Of a stretch of 64,000 nt of DNA, positions 44,033-54,203 are shown piece by piece. A program made the position numbers and the translations under genes. The stretch covers positions 372,001-436,000 of the forward strand of contig CAJZBQ010000033.1 of assembly GCA_914767885.1 (NCBI GenBank). Reading direction: 5' to 3'. The notes below the pieces were generated by a model. It was not told where the DNA came from. It made no database searches and was given only the letters and a program-made list of their open reading frames with translations. The stretch comes from Blepharisma stoltei (taxonomy: Eukaryota; Ciliophora; Heterotrichea; Heterotrichida; Blepharismidae). The first letter of the stretch is position 1, and each line of letters opens with the position of its first letter.

Positions 44033-44623
44033 TTATTTATTCTTTTTCTTTTTCTTCGGAGTACTCGGAGGTTCATTCAGTTTTGTGATTGCGAAATAGA
44101 AAAATAATCCGAACACCCCTATAATTACAACAGCATACCATAGTCCAAATTGAAGAAAAGGAACTCCCTCATAGGCTTTATTATCTTCTGATCATTCTGA
44201 TTCTTCATATGGTTCTGCCACAAATTGATGAGCACTATCCTGAAAAGCTTGAATTTCATCAAATAATTCTATTTGCTCCTGTGTGAAAGTAATAACAGTA
44301 TTGCCATCAAATTGTGTCCTATCCCAGTCAATAAGAGAGCTATGCTCTCGCAGAAACATAGCATTTTCCTTCATAGATAGAAGCTCGACTGCTGCTTGAG
44401 AAGAAATTTTGTTCATGCAATTTATCATCATATCTGCGACGATTTTGTTTTGGGCTCTCTCTCGATTCTGGGGTGGTAGATTTTTGGCGATGCTTTTAAA
44501 TTCTAATTCGGTGTCTATAATTGCTATCTGCACTAAAGAAATGCAGGCTCCTAATTTTGACTTTCTTCCTGATATTGAATCTACTGAATATGCAAGGGCT
44601 AGAATTGATAGGAAAAATAGCAT
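44033..44623 (-). CDS. Single-pass type I membrane protein, unknown
   Basis: 196 aa. N-terminal signal peptide MLFFLSILALAYSVDS, a lumenal helical domain with a few Cys, one TGA-Trp (ESEWSEDNK), then a transmembrane segment (WYAVVIIGVFGLFFYFAI) and a basic cytosolic tail KKKKKNK that could act as an ER-retrieval (KKxx-like) signal. No family recognised. The stop at 44033 is 36 bp from the COQ3 stop (convergent). Confidence 0.75.
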
Positions 44624-44888
44624 TTTTCAATTAATAATTCTTCACTATGGAAATTGTTGCCTTTGTAGTAAAATATACATTTAAGTTCAACAAAATTTAG
44701 CGATTTAATCCAATTGATATTGGAATTTTAAACATAAAGAAAGCTGCAAGAGAAATCTAGATTTATTATTTCTGCCAGCCGAGATAGATAATTTGATTAT
44801 AAACAAAGAAATATAGCTTTAATATCAATAAATTCATGTTTCATAACTTTTTCCAAAATTTTAAAACTTATATTATTTGAATAGCAAA
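44624..44888. other. AT-rich gap
   Basis: 265 bp with nothing assignable. Confidence 0.3.
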
Positions 44889-46063
44889 TTAAGTGTCTGG
44901 ATCGTCAAAAGATGGAGAAAAATCTTCATCATCCGGAGCAACTGGATTGACTCTTCCACTGAGTATTGATTCTTGATAGTCTTGCAGGAAAAAATTAGGT
45001 TTTACCTCTAAAAGAAGCACATTTCTACTCAGTTGAGTAGCTTCTTCTTCAACATCTGAGGAGTTCGAGTCGTTTCTTGATAACCTTTGCTTAAAATTTG
45101 GAGAAAATAAGTTTAATGTCTCCTGATGTTGAGCTTTCTCTTCAGTCTTTATACCGTGGAAAATTTTTGATCTTTTACCTAAAATCTTCTTTTTGTTCTC
45201 ATTAATTGACTTATGTACATACATTCTGTATTTTTCTAATTTTACATCATGAAATTCATTAATAAGAGACTGCATCATAGCGTTGTAATTATTTCTTTCT
45301 TCATTGAGCTTTATTCTTTCGTGTCTTAAGCTCAATTTTTCGTCAAGTAGCTTAGCTTCTCTTTCCCTTATAACGTCTTTCATCCTATTAATTTCGTTTT
45401 TATCTATTTCCAGTGACTTATATTTTTTATTGATTTTCTCAAGTATTTTCAAGATCGCTTCTTTTTGAGAATCTAGCCTTGATGTCTCCTCTTCCAGTCT
45501 TATTTTAATTTCATCCTATTAATATAAAATGGCAGTTATGAGGTAGGGTAAGTCCCAACACTCAAGCTCAAAAGAAGAGAGTAGGAAACTTTCTGAGAGT
45601 TGTGAGACAAGTGTAATTTGAAACTTATTGAGTCTAATAAGGATTGATGGGGTCTAACGGATTCGGAAGCAGTACCGGTTTTGCAGTTAGGCCTTCCAAC
45701 CTACTGTTATTCAGAGCTGCTATTTCCGGAGTTGGAACTTGAAGAAACTGGGACTTACTTGAAGCATTAAAGAGATTTCGATAAACTTAAACTTAAAATT
45801 TCATCCAAATCGTTAAATAGAACAGATTTCTCAGGCTTTTTTTCACTCCGGATAAATTCACAATCTTGTGTGCGAAATTTTTTGATACTAGGACTTTCTT
45901 CTGTTTTTAGATTTCGTTTTCGAATGGTCTCCTCTATGGTTTCTAAAGAATTAGACGTAGAATGAGTTGAAATTACTGTAGCAATCGAGTTTTGGTGCTT
46001 GGAAGTTCTATGAGCTGGTTTTCTGCTGTAAATATCTGATTCGTGCTGTTGTGAAATATTCAT
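44889..46063 (-). CDS. Coiled-coil protein of unknown function, interrupted
   Basis: N-terminal part starts MNISQQHESDIYSRKPAHRT at 46063 and runs to 45767; the C-terminal part, from about 45520 (DEIKIRLEEETSRLDSQ), is a long charged coiled coil ending in an acidic tail (PDDEDFSPSFDDPDT) at 44889. A GC-richer block of about 240 bp lies between them. The joining rule is not resolved: simple TTAAT-based joining leaves stops, so a splice site or second start may be involved. That the two parts are one gene is inference from order and spacing. Confidence 0.55.
45530..45767 (+). mobile_element. SINE-like insert in coiled-coil gene
   Basis: Begins ATATAAAATGGCAGTTATGA, like the 5' ends of the other GC-rich elements, and ends near GGGACTTACTTGAAGC. 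The start of the block (TAAGTCCCAACACTCAAG) and its end (CTTGAAGAAACTGGGACTTA) are loosely inverted. No clear target duplication beyond ATTAA. Confidence 0.45.
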
Positions 46064-46630
46064 AATATGATATATAATTTTAGATAAAGTAATCTGCTGG
46101 CTTAGGTTAATATAGATAGCATTAACGTTAATTAAAGATTATGATTACGTCTCTCCCAAGATAGCTCTTCGTAGAAGACTCGTTCAGCTTCTAGCAAGCC
46201 TCCCTGAGTATGCCAGCATTTCCACAAGAGATACTCTACTCCAGCTTTTGTTCTGGTTCTTAATGATGTCTCAGAACTTTGGAGTATGAAGGTTTGGGAC
46301 TTGACGGCTGCTGCTTAAGCGACTAGAGTTTCAGCTAGGAATAAACTTCCTAGCTATTATCGATAACAACTATGCCTTCGTCATCTGCAGTGATCTCTAG
46401 GAGTAAAAAGCCTTTTTGCCCAAATGTCCATCAGGAAGACACAAAATCTTCATTGCAGGACGAGCGAGGCAAAACCCAACCGGAGCACAAATACCCAGTA
46501 CCTGCAGAGTCTGTTTCCTGCTTGGTTTGACTTCAGGCCGCAGCAAGGTCCCCAAATTCGAAACAGATTTGGGAAATGACTGTCGGTGGCATCGGCATTT
46601 TATTTACGCAGGTAAACATAGATATTGAAT
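46064..46630. other. Intergenic region with GC-rich element
   Basis: Contains the element at 46135-46608 between divergent genes; little else. Confidence 0.4.
46135..46608 (-). mobile_element. GC-rich SINE/LINE-like element
   Basis: Read on the minus strand it starts AATAAAATGCCGATGCCACC and ends near ATAATCTTTAATTAACG, matching the 5'-start and A/T-tail pattern of the other GC-rich elements. No target duplication found, so the borders are approximate. Confidence 0.5.
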
Positions 46631-47200
46631 ATGAAAGGAAGCAATTTAAACAGTTCAGAAACCCAAAGAGTAAATGCAGCTTCTTTATATAAAGAATGCT
46701 TGTTGCAGCATAAAGAATTTATTGAGAAAAATAAATTTGCTCGAGAGTTAGAGCTAAAATATCATAGAACAATCCATAAGAGTTTAAAACCTCACAAATT
46801 AAATGAAGAATCTAAAGAAGTGAAGTTTCACCACTGGCCGGTTGAGAGTGAGCAGTTTACAAATGCATTGAGAATCAAGTTAGAAAATTCATTGCTACCA
46901 AAATTAAGCGTTCCATATTCACATAAGAATAAAAATGACTTATCAATTGTAAAATTAAGAAAGTCTCTAAAGCTTACGAGGGAGAAATTAAGAAGTAATC
47001 AAGAGTCAAACACAAGTGAAGATGATGCTCACTTTAGGCTAAACTCAAGCATTGATAAGCTACCTAAAATAAAAATCCCAAACTCTCACTCAAAATCTCC
47101 TAGAATTGATAGTAAAGTTAGAAAATTGCTAAGTGCAGATTTAGATGGAGATTACCCAGTCAAACCTCTTTGTCAAAGCATCTGCCTATCAATTCATTAA
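46631..47200 (+). CDS. Small basic protein, unknown
   Basis: 189 aa from ATG 46631 (MKGSNLNSSETQRVNAAS). Highly basic and helical in the first half (LYKECLLQHKEFIEKNKFAR), Ser/Lys-rich in the second (KSLKLTREKLRSNQESNTSE). No TGA codons or introns. The composition fits a cytoskeleton- or chromatin-associated protein but no family is recognised. Confidence 0.65.
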   Translation: MKGSNLNSSETQRVNAASLYKECLLQHKEFIEKNKFARELELKYHRTIHKSLKPHKLNEESKEVKFHHWPVESEQFTNALRIKLENSLLPKLSVPYSHKNKNDLSIVKLRKSLKLTREKLRSNQESNTSEDDAHFRLNSSIDKLPKIKIPNSHSKSPRIDSKVRKLLSADLDGDYPVKPLCQSICLSIH

Positions 47201-47298
47201 GGTATTGAATTTTATCATTTTTGCTAATAAAATCTTCCATTTTTATAAGAATGATCTAACTAATAATTACTGTTGATGTCTTCAGTTATAAAACCAAA

Positions 47299-48985
47299 AT
47301 GGACAATTGGACTATTGAGCCATCAGATAACACCAAAAATTCATCAAACGCTATTTTTACTATATTCAATAAGATCGCTCCTCCTTCTCAAATCAATAAG
47401 ACAGCCTATTCCTTAGTTGCAGGAGACCCATCAAAATGCTCAGACTTTCAAGTAAATCCTGCATTCGTCGAAGCAGTTAACAACTCGCTAAAGTCTGGAA
47501 CAGGTAATAGCTATTCTCATCAACTTGGCCCAAAAGAAGCTAGAGAATTCTTGGCCAAAAAATACAGCTACCCTAATATTAAACTGTCCGCTGATGACAT
47601 AGTTTTCGATTTTGGAGGGTCAGGCGCCATTTTTACACTCATCCAAACTATGCTAAATCCAGGCGATAACATGCTAGTTCCTTCACCTGGATTCCCTCTT
47701 TACGAACTTATGTGCAGAAATAGGGGATGCACTGCAAAATACTATAAATTAAAACCTTACGAAAATTGGGAAATAGATTTCAACGAATTAGACGCAGCTG
47801 TAGATGAGCGAACTAAACTCCTTATAATTATAAATCCTTCAAATCCATGTGGAAGTGTGTTTTCAAGAGAGCAATTGCTACAAATTTTAGATTGGGCGAA
47901 AAATCATCAACTCTGTATTTTAGCCGATGAAGTGTATGAGGGGCTGACATTTGAGAAGCCTTTTATTCCTCTAGGCTCTTTAACTGATGAAGTTCCAGTA
48001 TTTTCAATAGGGATTAGGATTTTTAAGTAAAGGCGCTAGCCATATTGGCGACGCAGTCACCAAAGACATCCCTTAAGGGAGATTCTACCGCTTTTCGACT
48101 CCAGAGGGTCTATCCCTCTTGCTAGTGCCCTTTTGAGTAGCATATTCTAAGGATTCTTGGAGTCTATCGGGTGTCGAAGTGCCTTTCTTCTACAGCTAAA
48201 GGAAAAAGACTGTTTTCCTGTGGTCTGGGCCGAATTCTCCAGTTTCTCGGTAGAGGAATGCCTATGGGTCCTCAGATCCAAAGGATGTTGTCTAGCACCT
48301 CTATTTCCAACCACAGGAAAGCAGCCAAAGCCTACCTGGATACACACCTCTTAAGCCTGCACTTGATTCTCGGCTCGGAGTCTATCCTAGTTCGCTGTAG
48401 CCATAAAGTCTGGACTGCTGCGCCATGAGGGCAAGATGGCACATGTCGCCATTTTAATGTATAGTATTTAATAGGGACAATGAGTAAGTTGTGCCTTGTT
48501 CCTGGCTGAAGATGTGGCTGGATTAAAATTTACGATAAATATAACCGTTGCAGGTAATTAAGACAGGCAATTTCAGACTTCAAAAGCTTAGTAGCTCATG
48601 TTCCTCTTTTTATGGCTAATGCAGTTCCACAAATTCTTTCAAGTATGCCAGAACAATATTCAGAAGATATTGCTCAAAAGCTAAAAATTAGAGCGGATAT
48701 TGTTCCTCAGAAACTGTCAAATCTAAATGAGCTCTATATCACTCCTACTGAAGGCTTAATTTATTCTATGATTCTTATTGATCCTAATGCATTTCAAGAC
48801 ATCCCAACCTCTTCAGTTTTTGTTGATAAACTGGCTGCAGAAGAATCTGTAAGTGTCATGCCAGCAGAAGTATATTTAAGTACAAACGGATTTCGTATAG
48901 TCCTTTGCAACTCAATAATGTGATAGAAGAAGCTATGGATAGAATCAGAGATTTTGCAAGTAGGCATAAAATTGCCAAGATATAA
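47299..48985 (+). CDS. Class I/II aminotransferase (tyrosine aminotransferase-like), damaged copy
   Basis: PLP-dependent aminotransferase. Visible: GDPSKCSDFQVNPAF, NSYSHQLGPKEAREFLAKKY, DFGGSGAI, NPSNPCGSVFS, ILADEVYEGLTF. Removing the insert 48014-48469 restores FSIGTMSKLCLVPGWRCGWI with the PLP Lys (SK) and a TGA-encoded conserved Trp. Two lesions remain: an in-frame TAA after YNRCR (48555 region) in otherwise continuous homology to LRQAISDFKSLVAHVPLFMA, and a one-base shift near 48900 between GFRIVLC and NNVIEEAMDRIRDFASRH. Neither is repaired by a 15/16-nt intron. It may be a young pseudogene or hold sequence errors. Confidence 0.75.
48014..48469 (-). mobile_element. SINE-like insertion in aminotransferase gene
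   Basis: 456 bp between 8-bp repeats AATAGGGA (48006-48013, 48470-48477). GC-rich. Read on the minus strand it starts ATACATTAAAATGGCGACAT, matching other 5' ends. Removal restores ATA GGG ACA ATG AGT AAG in frame. Confidence 0.8.
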
Positions 48986-49150
48986 AAATAATTATTAAAA
49001 AATAGGTTAAATAATTATTTCTTTATTAAATTTAAGAGATTATTGAAAAAGTGCCTTTCGCTATTTACAAATAAGGTCTTGGAATTATGAGTAAAAAGTA
49101 GATTTCCTTAAATTGCGAAATCATCTAATTCTCTTTATATATCTATAAAT

Positions 49151-51583
49151 ATGAACCCAGACATTCTTAGAGAAAGAATTGAAAACGGAGTGGATAACGG
49201 AGTGATTCCAGCGTTGATGGATTTTATTAGGGTTCCAAACCTTTCACCAGCTTTTGACAGAGATTGGGAAACAAATGGGCTCATGCTAAGAGCAATAGAT
49301 GTCGTTCTAAACTATGTCAAATCACTTAATATTCAAGGATTCAACTACGAAATTCTTAAAGAACCTGGCAAGCCTTGGCTATTTGTTGGAGAATTCCCAG
49401 CTACAGCCCCTAACTTAGGCACAGTACTAATGTACGGGCATTTTGATAAACAGCCTCATATTCCAGGCTGGATTGAAGGAACAGACAATACTCATCCTGC
49501 AATAATAAATGGACGTCTCTACGGAAGAGGCGGTGTTGATGATGGCTACTCATTCCCCAGTGCAGGTCTTATTATAAAAACTTTAGACGAGCTTGGAATC
49601 CCAAGAGGAAGAATTATTTTTATAGGCGAAACCGAAGAAGAAAGTGGAAGCTATAACTTAATGGAATATATTTCCAAAGTGAAGGATAAAATAGGCAATC
49701 CAGATGTTATTATTTGTTTAGATGCAGGAATCCCGACTTATGATCGCTTTTGGCTAACTGGAAGTTTAAGAGGGTTAGTTACTTTAGATGTGACAGTAAA
49801 AGTATTGACGGTAGGTCAGCATTCTGGAGATGTATCAGGGGTTGTGCCTTCAAGTTTTAGAATTTTTAGGCAGCTTCTTGATAGGATTGAAGATTCAAGG
49901 ACTGGAGAAATTTTGATACCTGAGTGCTATGCAGAAATTACTCCAGAAATATATGAAAATGCTGCAAGGTGTGCAGTTGCAGTTGGGAAAGACTTAACTG
50001 GGAAAATTAATTGGGAAAAAGGCATGAAGCCAGTTACGTCTGATCCTGTCCAGATTATTTTGAATAGAACATATAGACCAACATTATCAATTTTAGGAAG
50101 GTAAAAAAATGAAGGTTGTTGTGTGCTAAAATAATAAATGAGAAAAATTTAAAATAGATGATATTTAGATTGATTTGTGAAGTGAATTGAAGAGAGATAG
50201 AAGAAAAGCTCATAGAAATACAACAAGATAAAAACGTTTATATATGGGATAATGAAGATGAGAGAGGGTAATGCTGAGATTCAGCGTTAAGGTAATAAAT
50301 AAACAATTTTAGGATGCCAAATAAATAAATTAGATAATTATGTCAGCTATAAACGCATAAATGACTAGCCGTCGTCCATATTAGCTCCAAGAGTTTATAT
50401 TTTGGATTTCCGACCTGAACCACTTGTCCAAGAAATCAGCTCCCTAGGGCAGAGCCACCGTCTGTAAGGTGCCCAATAATCCCGATGAGAAGGATTCAAG
50501 TGATAGGATAGCCCATCTAGCAGGACAGAAATCTTCCGGGTGAAAAAACCACCCTGTTTCAGAAGGGTTCCGATTGAGATGGTCTTCTTAACTCACGAAG
50601 AACTCACTTTCATCACTCATCGCACCTGGCCGCTCCATCAGGAGAAGTCAACGTCACAATTCTATTTCTTAGGATGCCAAGGAATACCTTCTTTGGAAAA
50701 TGCTGGAAGTTTATTGAGGCCAAGCACATCTTTAAGATTATCTGTTAAACGACTAGCCTAACTCGCATCCGTCCAGATTGCTCTTTTTCCGTGGAGGCAG
50801 AACGTTGGAGTTAAAAGGGGTCGTGAGCAAGACCAGAGGGAGTTTCTTTGTCAATCGGGTGATTTCCTAAAATGATATAAGTTATCCCAATCAAACTCTT
50901 ACATCAGGCGTTGTATCCCGGCTACGAGTTCCATTTTGGTCGAAAATCCGACTATAAAATTTATTTTTTTTGAATTTTCTGGAAGCAAACCATTAGCGCA
51001 TGGCATGATGACCAACGATTCTGACTCTCAGATAGTGAGTTCAAGCCCTAATGCGTGAGGAGCGACACATTGAAGGCCGTGCCCGAACTGAAAGCAAGCT
51101 GCAGGGGAAAGTGGAGTGATTAGTACACCCTGCAGAGATCATTTCGATAAGTAATTTAGGTTAAGATTATCTGTTAGACTTCCTCCTACAGTAGATTGCA
51201 ACTTAGCTGCTGAAAAATTAGTCGAAGCATTAACTAGAGATCCACCATATGGAGCTCATATTGAAATAAAGCACCCTATCGATAAAGGAAGTGGATGGAA
51301 ACAAAATAACTTAGAATCATGGCTAAAACAGGCTTTAGACTCTGCTGGACAAAATTTCTTCGGCACCGACTGCCTCTTTTACAACCGAGGAGGAAGCATT
51401 CCATTTTTAAATTTGCTTGGCGCTGAATTCCCATCCGCTCAATTCATGGTTGCAGGCCCTGCAAGCACAGATAGCAACACTCATTCCGCGAATGAAAATT
51501 TCAGAATAGACTATATGAAGAAAATATTATGCTGTGTTAGCGAAGTATTATATCATCATGGAAGGCAAATCAAAACCACTTAA
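49151..51583 (+). CDS. M20 metallodipeptidase (CNDP2/Cys-Gly dipeptidase-like), three insertions
   Basis: Cytosolic non-specific dipeptidase that cleaves Cys-Gly and other dipeptides, e.g. in glutathione turnover. Removing three inserts (50099-50303, 50321-50668, 50748-51160), each with one copy of its duplication, yields exactly 475 aa, the length of human CNDP2. Metal ligands: MYGHFDKQP (His), GRGGVDDG (bridging Asp), GETEEESGS (Glu pair), CLDAGIP (Asp), STDSNTHSANENF (His). The coding order through the insert zone reads TLSILG^CQ^GIPSLENAGSLLRPSTSLRLSV^RLPPTVD. This is the clearest example of multiple exact insertions in one gene. Confidence 0.93.
50099..50303 (+). mobile_element. Insert 1 in dipeptidase gene
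   Basis: 205 bp between 11-bp repeats CAATTTTAGGA (50088-50098, 50304-50314). AT-richer than the others; ends in GGTAATAAATAAA, an AATA-like tail. Type uncertain (retro-inserted fragment or IES). Confidence 0.8.
50321..50668 (+). mobile_element. Insert 2 in dipeptidase gene, SINE-like
   Basis: 348 bp between 12-bp repeats TTAGGATGCCAA (50309-50320, 50669-50680); it overlaps the duplication of insert 1, leaving just two codons (Cys-Gln) between them. Starts with ATAAATAAATTAG units and is GC-rich in the middle (CAGAGCCACCGTCTG). Confidence 0.85.
50748..51160 (+). mobile_element. Insert 3 in dipeptidase gene, SINE-like
   Basis: 413 bp between 16-bp repeats TTAAGATTATCTGTTA (50732-50747, 51161-51176). 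GC-rich; ends TCGATAAGTAATTTAGG. Internal ACCCTGCAGAGATCA resembles ACCCTGTAGGGATATCA near the 3' end of the WDR44 insertion, suggesting one family. Confidence 0.87.
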
Positions 51584-51596
51584 TTAGTCTTTCATA

Positions 51597-52433
51597 TTAA
51601 TTTTTAGCATCATTGTTGTTTTCTTTTGAATCTTGGCTCTTAATTCCTTCAACAAGAGACTTAATATATGTAGGGACCAGCTTGATGCTCATTTTCTTAA
51701 GCATGCCTTTTGGAATACTCCCTCCAAATGATGCTTGGCTGACATTGGTGACTTCGCATATATTTCCATCAGTATCTTTCTCTATAGGCTTTATATAGTA
51801 TCCTCCTAGAAATAGTTGAGCCCTAACGATATCTTTCTTCTCAGGAAAAACTGGAGAATCTATTGAAGTCGAAATCTCTATCATTGTGTTTTCTACTTGT
51901 GTGATTTTGCTAATCAAAAGTAAGTCCCTAGGTGCTGCAGCTAAAACCTTTTTGTATAATTGATAATATACGGAGATGTCAGGAGTGATTGCACATATTT
52001 GCTTTATATCGGCTATGTTTTTGTCCCATTGCTTCCTATTGTCAATGCATCTTAAAAAATTGACAATTCGCTCAGGGGTAAAAGGTGCTTTCCATCGAGA
52101 GATGATCATAAAACCTTCATTTGTGTCACATGAAAAGATTTCTAAGCCTTCCTGGTTGTGTTCTAGGATATATTTTTCTTCTTCAAAGTTAGTCTTAATA
52201 ATGCTCAAAAACTTTTCCTGGCAGTCGTCAATTAACCTAATTGCGGAATCTCTTGAAAACGGACCGTCATCTTTTGGTTCTTCTTTTTCAATTGTGTCAG
52301 AGGTAAGTCTACTGTCAGAAATGTCATTTTCCATAGGTGCAAATGCTATAGGAGAAGCCATATCACTTGATTGGCCCTGAAGTCGCTGCTGCTTTTCAAA
52401 ACAACTGAAGCACCCAGTTTCTCTGTTTCCCAT
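51597..52433 (-). CDS. START-domain lipid-binding protein, N-myristoylated
   Basis: 278 aa. The N-terminus MGNRETGCFSCFEKQQ has Gly2 for myristoylation and nearby Cys for palmitoylation. Residues about 60-270 match a START (StAR-related lipid transfer) domain: EGLEIFSCDTNEGFMIISRW, FLRCIDNRKQWDKNI, ISVYYQLYKKVLAAAPRDLL, CEVTNVSQASFGGSIPKGML. Probably a membrane-anchored lipid-binding or lipid-sensing protein. The stop is 13 bp from the stop of the dipeptidase gene (convergent). Confidence 0.85.
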   Translation of the reverse strand: MGNRETGCFSCFEKQQRLQGQSSDMASPIAFAPMENDISDSRLTSDTIEKEEPKDDGPFSRDSAIRLIDDCQEKFLSIIKTNFEEEKYILEHNQEGLEIFSCDTNEGFMIISRWKAPFTPERIVNFLRCIDNRKQWDKNIADIKQICAITPDISVYYQLYKKVLAAAPRDLLLISKITQVENTMIEISTSIDSPVFPEKKDIVRAQLFLGGYYIKPIEKDTDGNICEVTNVSQASFGGSIPKGMLKKMSIKLVPTYIKSLVEGIKSQDSKENNNDAKN

Positions 52434-52650
52434 TTTTTATATTCAAACAACGGATAGCATTTTAACAAGTTTTGAATTCAGCATGGTCATAGTTTGATTG
52501 TATTAATTGAAAGATTTAAAAAGGAAATTTAATAAAGTTATTTTTTGGATAAATTGATTCAAATTGATGATTTTAAAGTATTTTGAACTATTTTAAGCTA
52601 ATTAGATCTGTGATAATTTTTCTAGCCTATTATGCTTATATTTAAGTTTT

Positions 52651-53170
52651 TAACCCCCTCCCTCCGTGAGCAAATAAAACCATTGGAGAAATCCTATTTT
52701 TTGCCCAAAAAAAACCCTCCAATAGCCAGCAAAATTTTTTTATGAAAAAAATTTTTATATACAAATAATAATTATTAATATAATTAAATTAAATTGTATA
52801 AGATAGGTAATCTAAATAGGGTTTTAGATTGAGTAAAGCAGGATATTTTATATTTAGGCCATGAAGTTGAGTTTCTGTGCTTCAAGTCACAACTCCTAAT
52901 TCTCCCTATTTATTGCAGCCTGCCACCATTTTTGATAAAAAATTTTTATAGAAAACTACATTTGAAAACCTAAAATAATTTAACCTTTACTACGTTATCT
53001 TTGAGTAAGCTTTAATATTTTGTTTTAAATTATATTTTATTTTATTGTATATTTTAAAATTTTTTAATATAAATTTTCAATAAATAATGGTTTTAAAATA
53101 TTAAAAACTTTTAAGAGATATACCTCAACTAACAATGAACAAAAATGAATTCTATAATAATAGGAGGGAG
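52651..53170 (-). mobile_element. Decayed family-A-like element
   Basis: Left end TAACCCCCTCCCTCCGTGAG, a spacer with ATTGGAGAAATCCTATTTTTTG, then CCCTCCAATAGCCAGC; right end TAGGAGGGAGTAAG. Flanking TAA at 52651-52653 and 53171-53173. The palindrome at the right end is largely lost. Confidence 0.55.
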
Positions 53171-53285
53171 TAAGTGATTCATAAAGCTGATTCTTTGGTC
53201 TCTTGATTCCATTTCTGTGGTTTTTGTGTCCTTGAATGTGACTCTAACGCACCTAATTCTTTGCCATTTACTATATATTTTTAGC

Positions 53286-53858
53286 TTACTCCCCCCCCAT
53301 CCTTGATCGAACGACTCGCCATCGTTCGATCAAGGATGGGGGTTAACAAAAAAATTTTTTCGGGAAAAAAAAATTATATATAAAATAAAAAATATATATA
53401 TATATTTTTTTTATTTACTTTTAAATAAGAGGGTTAAGAGTATTTAATAATTATTTTTACTACAAAAAATTGAATTAATTCATAAAATATTAATTTTTAA
53501 TATTTTGGTTTATTAGTTACCCTTTTAAACTGTATAAATTTTAATTTGTTACTTACTGAATTAAAAATTTTTTTTTTTTTAAATTTTAAAGAATCTCTAT
53601 TTTTTAGATTATTGAGTTTTCAAGCCTAGGTTGATGACTAAATCACTTCGAATGGTTGATTCCGCAGCTTTCTGTCGTCTCAAAGCTCTGACAGCAACTT
53701 CATTAGGTACATCTTCCCAAGCTTTTGATAACTAATATATTTTTTATATATATAAAAATTTGCATGATATGAAAATCATTCGATCAAGGATGGGGGTTAA
53801 TTTCCCCAATTTTTAGGAATTTTTACAGTCAATCGTTCGATCAAGGATGGGGGGGGAG
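53286..53858 (+). mobile_element. Family-C MITE/IES (word CCATCCTTGATCGAACG)
   Basis: 573 bp flanked by TTA (53286-53288, 53859-53861). Left: CTCCCCCCCCATCCTTGATC with palindrome CGTTCGATCAAGGATGG; right: CATTCGATCAAGGATGG, a spacer with TTTTTAGGAATTTTTACAG, then CGTTCGATCAAGGATGG closing GGGGGGAG. Same four-word layout as families A, B and D with an unrelated word. Confidence 0.85.
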
Positions 53859-54203
53859 TTAGAATACAAAATCATGAATAATGTTAAAATATCAAATGCA
53901 TTTAAAGCTCCGCATAATTCTATCAATTATCTCCTTATATTAATCTATCCTAAAACATAATTATAACTAATTTTAAGAAAGTCTTAGATGGCTAGCGAAA
54001 TAAACAATAAACAATATTCTAAATAGCCAAATTACTAGCTTGCTATAGCCTTTAAGCTGATCAAATAGTACAATATTGTATATTTTAAAAAACCAATGCT
54101 AAATCTTTAATTAAGCAGATTTTTTAGTATATTAATTTTAAGGATATCACTCTGTCATAATAATTTTGATGTATTTTTAAATCGAGAATTTATAAATAAA
54201 CCA

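Larger units (their letters stand above)
52434..54203. other. 1.8-kb gene-free region with two elements
   Basis: Very AT-rich. Holds a decayed family-A-like element (52651-53170) and the family-C element (53286-53858). 53862-54203 has nothing assignable. Confidence 0.5.
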
